Of a stretch of 22,080 nucleotides of DNA, positions 18,417-22,080 are shown piece by piece. A program made the translations under genes and the position numbers. The notes under the pieces are model-generated. The model did not search any database and was not told the origin of the DNA. It was given only the letters and a program-made list of their open reading frames with translations. Numbering within the stretch: position 1 is the stretch's first letter; every line of letters starts with the position of its first letter. This DNA is from UBA7328 sp002471345 (GTDB lineage: Bacteria; Bacteroidota; Bacteroidia; Chitinophagales; Saprospiraceae), in contig CAXGOB010000077.1 in the NCBI GenBank assembly GCA_964011275.1, positions 1-22,080 of the forward strand, in the 5' to 3' direction.

Positions 18417-20456
18417 ATGACAAAACATTCAGTTATGAAATTAGTGGCTTTTCTCTTTTTGAATTTTCTAGCTATCGCTGGAATTACGCAGGATACATTC
18501 AAACCACTAGATGTATACGATCTCGAATTTGCTATAGATCCACAATTCTCTCCGGATGCATCCAAGATAGTGTATGCCCGATCATTCATGGACATCATGA
18601 CCGATCAACGTCTTTCTAATCTATGGATCATAGATGATTTAGGCAGTAATCATAGAGCGCTCACAACAGGCACACAACGACATACATCACCACGATGGTC
18701 ACCAGATGGACTTAAGATTGCTTATCTATCGAATAGCTCAGGTAAAAATCAAGTAGAAATACTATGGCTTGATAATGGCCAAAGCACCCAGATAACTAAT
18801 GTACAGGATGCGCCATACAACATTACTTGGTCACCTGATGGAAAATGGCTGGCATTTAATATGCGAAAAAAGAAAGAACAAGAGAGCTTTGGTAAAATGC
18901 CTCAAAAGCCAAAAGGAGCTGACTGGGCAGACGCTCCAAAGTATATCGATAAATTAGTCTACCGCGCCGACGGTGCTGGCTATATAGATGAAAGCTATGC
19001 CCACATTTTTCTGTTACCTGTGGAAGGTGGTACACCAAGGCAAATCACTTCAGACGATTTCAATCACGGAGCACCAGAATGGTCACCAGACGGAAGGACT
19101 ATATATTTCTCAGCCAATCGCCAACCCGATTGGGAGTATGATAGAAGAAACTCAGAAGTATTTTCTATGAATATAGAAAATCAGGAATTAATCCAGCTCA
19201 CAGATAGATATGGTCCTGATGAAAGTCCATCAATAGCTCCAGATGGGAAGACGATAGCATACCTCGGTCATGATGATAAAAAAATGGGTTATCACCACAA
19301 TCATCTATACATTATGAATACAGATGGAAGCAATAGCATATGTCTCTCTAAAGATTTGGATATCTCCATCAATAACATTCAGTGGGACCAAGATGGAAAG
19401 GGTATTTATTTTTTTTATAACAAAGAAGGGAATTCTAAAGTAGGCTTTATCAGTAAAAATGGAACCATGAAGTCTGTGGCTGATAACCTGGGAGGGTCTT
19501 CCATTGGCCGACCATACGATGGTGGAGATTTTGATGTGGCTGATGGCAAGATAATATTTACACAATCTACACCAACTCAACCTGCTGAATTAGCCATATT
19601 GGATGGTGGAAAAGAAAGAAAACTCACCGAACTGAATAAAGATGTCCTTGCACACAAGAAGCTGGGAGAAGTCAAAGAAATATGGTACGAATCTAGCCAT
19701 GATGGGCAGAAAGTACAAGGATGGATCATGACACCTCCTGATTTTGATCCCAAGAAAAAATATCCACTTTTATTAGAAATTCATGGTGGGCCATTTGCCA
19801 ATTATGGCGATAGATTTTCTCCGGAGTTGCAGATGATAGCCAGTAAAGGTTTTGTGGTATTGTACACCAATCCTCGTGGGAGTACAAGCTATGGTGAAAA
19901 ATTTGCTAATCTTATTCACCATAACTATCCGAATAATGACTATGATGATCTGATGTCAGGTGTAGATGCTGTCATTAATGAAGGATACGCTGATCCTGAG
20001 CGACTATTTATCACAGGTGGCAGCGGAGGCGGAGTTCTAACTAGCTGGTCCATTGGTAAAACTAACCGCTTTCAAGCAGCTGTAGTTGCCAAACCTGTAA
20101 TCAACGGGTACAGTTGGGCGCTAACAGCAGATATATCAGGTGTTGTGGACTACTGGTTTCCTGGTATGCCATGGGATCACGAAGAACATTTTATGAAACG
20201 GTCTCCCATATCATTAGTTGGAAATGTCAAAACACCAACAATGCTTCTAACCGGTGAGCAAGACTATCGCACACCTATGTCGGAGTCAGAACAATACTAT
20301 CAGGCACTGAAATTACAAAAAGTACCTTCGGCTTTAGTACGTATCCAAGAAGCCTCTCATGGAATAGCTGCTAAGCCAAGTAATTTGCTTTCTAAAGTGG
20401 CTTACATAACTTCATGGTTTGATAAATTTGACAAAAAGGATTTGGCCAAACCCTAG
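18417..20456 (+). CDS. exported S9 family peptidase (acylaminoacyl-peptidase / prolyl oligopeptidase type)
   Basis: A 679-residue serine peptidase of the prolyl-oligopeptidase clan, which removes or cleaves residues from short peptides, probably in the periplasm. A signal peptide lies at the N-terminus (MKLVAFLFLNFLAIAGITQ from the second ATG at 18435; the first ATG adds MTKHSV). Residues about 30-390 form a TolB/WD40-like propeller with recurring SPDG motifs (RWSPDG, TWSPDG, EWSPDG, SIAPDG). The alpha/beta-hydrolase domain follows, beginning near WIMTPPDFDPKKKYPLLLE and HGGPFANYGD. The catalytic triad is complete: Ser536 in ITGGSGGG, Asp616 in LTGEQDYRTP and His648 in EASHGIA. Full length for the family and apparently intact. 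A single gene with a -7 match upstream; the decayed fragment downstream is unrelated. Confidence 0.93.
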   Translation: MTKHSVMKLVAFLFLNFLAIAGITQDTFKPLDVYDLEFAIDPQFSPDASKIVYARSFMDIMTDQRLSNLWIIDDLGSNHRALTTGTQRHTSPRWSPDGLKIAYLSNSSGKNQVEILWLDNGQSTQITNVQDAPYNITWSPDGKWLAFNMRKKKEQESFGKMPQKPKGADWADAPKYIDKLVYRADGAGYIDESYAHIFLLPVEGGTPRQITSDDFNHGAPEWSPDGRTIYFSANRQPDWEYDRRNSEVFSMNIENQELIQLTDRYGPDESPSIAPDGKTIAYLGHDDKKMGYHHNHLYIMNTDGSNSICLSKDLDISINNIQWDQDGKGIYFFYNKEGNSKVGFISKNGTMKSVADNLGGSSIGRPYDGGDFDVADGKIIFTQSTPTQPAELAILDGGKERKLTELNKDVLAHKKLGEVKEIWYESSHDGQKVQGWIMTPPDFDPKKKYPLLLEIHGGPFANYGDRFSPELQMIASKGFVVLYTNPRGSTSYGEKFANLIHHNYPNNDYDDLMSGVDAVINEGYADPERLFITGGSGGGVLTSWSIGKTNRFQAAVVAKPVINGYSWALTADISGVVDYWFPGMPWDHEEHFMKRSPISLVGNVKTPTMLLTGEQDYRTPMSESEQYYQALKLQKVPSALVRIQEASHGIAAKPSNLLSKVAYITSWFDKFDKKDLAKP

Positions 20457-20497
20457 ATCGGACAGATATCAAAAAAAGACAGATAGTATCTGGCTGA

Positions 20498-20767
20498 TTA
20501 GATCTTATAAAAATCATAACTGAAGTTATTTCAGTTCAAAGAAAGCCTGCTGCTTAACTTTATTCTGGATTTAGTGCTTAGAATGCACAAGAGTATCTAC
20601 CTGAGGCAGTTGGAATGAATAATAAGGGATATCTGCCTTTATCTGACCATCCTATAATCGTTGCACTCGTAAAAGCTATCAAAAAGCTAAATACAAAAAA
20701 TACCGAGTGACAGACGATATATGTAGAACTAAAAAGAAATAATGAAAAGTTGAATTTGGAAAGCTAA
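20498..20767 (+). pseudogene. decayed S74-like (tail-fibre/endosialidase chaperone) C-terminal domain fragment
   Basis: One frame between the S9 gene and a TAA at 20765 reads ISVQRKPAA, stop, LYSGFSA, stop, NAQEYLPEAVGMNNKGYLPL then SDHPIIVALVKAIKKLNTKN, stop, and QTIYVELKRNNEKLNLES. The stops are TAA 20555, TAG 20579 and TGA 20708. This resembles the intramolecular chaperone domain (peptidase S74) at the end of phage tail fibres and many Bacteroidota surface proteins, where one expects an aromatic-GF-x-A-Q block, LPEAV, a Gly-Tyr segment, LV-A-I, then a coiled coil. The TAG replaces the conserved Gln of the GFxAQ block (CAG to TAG). There is no start or upstream domain, so only a 3' relic remains. 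Family moderately sure, decay directly visible. Confidence 0.6.
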
Positions 20768-20829
20768 AAATCATGATATAGGAGCTTTCTACTAGTATGG
20801 CATGACTTCAATTTATAACCTATTCTACT

Positions 20830-20849
20830 CTTAGCTTCATGAAGCTAAG
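20830..20849. repeat. perfect 20-bp palindrome
   Basis: CTTAGCTTCATGAAGCTAAG is its own reverse complement, with no spacer. It lies in the gap 20768-21030 between the S74-like relic and the end of the large minus-strand gene, where no gene is evident. Without a U-tract next to it, it is not a standard terminator; it could be a dimeric binding site or a cruciform-forming relic. Confidence 0.5.
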
Positions 20850-21030
20850 CAATACATAAAGATAGCATGACCATTCTCTAAGTAATTAGATAATTCCAAT
20901 GAAATGGTACTCCAATATATCATGATTTAGAATTTGGGCCTTTTTCAAAGTCTGCATATTCCTGTACTTATACCCGACATATTTAGCCATTTTTTGAATT
21001 CTCTTTGCCTCATACTTATTTCACAATAGT

Positions 21031-22080
21031 TCAATTTTGATCACTTGGATCTGATGGTGTGTTCCCAATATCCAGGGTGCCCTCACAAATAAATATCCCA
21101 GGAATAAAACTCTCAAAAAAGTCATCATCATCACACCTTATAATTACTTCTCCTAGTGCACTATTGGTAAAATCAGCATCAGTTTCTATTCCTTTGTCCC
21201 CTGTTATGTAGAGATAAGAATTATTAGTAAAAACGGTACTGAAACCAGACATAGATGTACTATTCTGAAGTCCTACTGTCTTACAGTGGCCCATAGGGAT
21301 ACTGTCATTATTTATAAATTCGGCTAAATTGACTACTCCATAAAAGATATCACTGACATCTACAATGCCATTATTTGTAAAATTAGTATTGATAGTCAGA
21401 GATCGGTTTCGAATGCCTACACCCTTTTCATCCAATAGTTTTTTCTTTACTACAGCATTTTCTTTTAAATCATCACCAAATAAACCCTTCCCTACTCCAT
21501 CGACGATTATAGCACCTGACACATTCATCATAGTTCCAGCGTTGTCTATGCCATAATCCGCTACATTATTTATAATAAGAGAATCAAGATTTGTGATTAC
21601 GCCTAAGTTATTAAAGAGTCCAGGCCCTTCTCCATTTTCAATTTTGATGATACCTTCATTTCTAATGGTCGCCTCTATAGATTCATTGGTAAGTCCGGCA
21701 TCATCTCCATTGGAACTAGATATCAATAGAACTCCACCATCGTTGTATAACGAATCTAGATTTAAAAGAGCAGTTTGGTCTGATCTTTCTAGAATAAGAC
21801 TATCTCGATTCACGATAATACCACTGTTGATCATGGCACTACTATCAGTATCGTAAATGTAAAATTTGCCATCATTGACGAAAATGTCATCCGAGTCAAC
21901 TGTTTTGAATCCTACTGCATTGTTCTCATGAAGTCCTTTTATAGTGATAAATGCTCCATTATCATTATATAGGCTATCATCATTATAAATTCCAAACTCT
22001 TTGGAAGAGTCAATAGAAACTATAGCGGAATTATCAAAAAATCCATCATCATCTATGTAGATACCTACATCCCCATTGCG
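21031..22080 (-). CDS. C-terminal part of a large repetitive surface protein (partial, continues past the right edge)
   Basis: The frame is open from the right edge of the window through to TGA-free sequence ending at a stop at 21031, giving 349 residues; the true start lies outside. Short repeats of roughly 20-30 residues recur with the pattern G-I-x-N ... N-x-G-x-I-x-I: GIYNDDSLYNDNGAFITI, DDIFVNDGKFYIY, MINSGIIVNRDSLIL, LFNNLGVITNLDSLII, DNAGTMMNVSGAIIV, TNFTNNGIVDVSD. This is a solenoid, probably a beta-helix different from the GGAI type of the giant protein at 11172-15852. The protein is acidic and rich in Asn, Asp and Ile, and the end is CEGTLDIGNTPSDPSDQN with no T9SS or IPTL-CTERM tail. 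Exported surface or matrix protein is likely; export signal not visible here. Confidence 0.75.
   Translation of the reverse strand, partial: RNGDVGIYIDDDGFFDNSAIVSIDSSKEFGIYNDDSLYNDNGAFITIKGLHENNAVGFKTVDSDDIFVNDGKFYIYDTDSSAMINSGIIVNRDSLILERSDQTALLNLDSLYNDGGVLLISSSNGDDAGLTNESIEATIRNEGIIKIENGEGPGLFNNLGVITNLDSLIINNVADYGIDNAGTMMNVSGAIIVDGVGKGLFGDDLKENAVVKKKLLDEKGVGIRNRSLTINTNFTNNGIVDVSDIFYGVVNLAEFINNDSIPMGHCKTVGLQNSTSMSGFSTVFTNNSYLYITGDKGIETDADFTNSALGEVIIRCDDDDFFESFIPGIFICEGTLDIGNTPSDPSDQN

Noticed and set aside
20886..20990. 34-codon minus-strand frame starting MAKYVGYKYRNMQTL
   Set aside because: It has an ATG and stop but no promoter or family resemblance, and it lies in a decayed gap; chance or relic is as likely.

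Overview
The window is AT-rich bacterial DNA that looks like Bacteroidota, probably a Saprospiria-like marine or aquatic lineage (inference). Signs for this are the absence of Shine-Dalgarno sequences, several matches to the Bacteroidota -7 promoter element TAnnTTTG, a DUF6428 gene, giant secreted parallel beta-helix proteins of the 'choice-of-anchor Q' type, and two proteins with an IPTL-CTERM-like C-terminal sorting tail. No rRNA, tRNA, CRISPR array or intact insertion sequence was seen.

Layout. 1-570: an AT-rich hairpin, then a small exported SnoaL/lumazine-binding-like protein whose best start is an ATA codon. 614-2021 (minus): a DJ-1/PfpI protein and a phytanoyl-CoA-dioxygenase-like protein, probably one operon. 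2098-3439 (minus): metY with its own terminator. 3440-3664: divergent control region with a perfect TGTAAC-N4-GTTACA dyad. 3665-4628 (plus): a two-gene DUF6428 / ArsN-type acetyltransferase unit, probably for arsenic stress. 4633-7003 (minus): typA and a downstream RimJ/RimL-type acetyltransferase. 7155-7259: a 34-residue Lys-rich protein. 7435-9074: a class III nucleotide cyclase-TM-TPR gene broken by a frameshift inside the catalytic domain. 9422-10477: an NAPE-PLD-like metallo-hydrolase. 10555-11025 (minus): a small IPTL-CTERM protein. 11172-15852 (minus): a giant beta-helix surface protein split by a nine-base homopolymer. 16294-18195: an IPTL-CTERM propeller-like protein with two in-frame stops. 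18417-20456: an S9 peptidase. 20498-20767: a decayed S74-like (tail-fibre chaperone) fragment with three internal stops. 21031-22080 (minus): the C-terminal part of a second large repetitive surface protein running off the window.

The left half is housekeeping and stress metabolism with intact genes. From about 7.4 kb rightward the window is dominated by secreted, repetitive or membrane proteins, and several reading frames there are interrupted. The best candidate for something biologically unusual is the surface-protein region: a G9 tract sits exactly where the giant beta-helix gene loses its last domain, and loss of a single G would restore a 1559-residue protein. This could be slipped-strand phase variation, or it could be a homopolymer sequencing error. 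The other interruptions are substitutions rather than indels, and each internal stop can be explained by a C-to-T change, which favours gene decay over sequencing noise.
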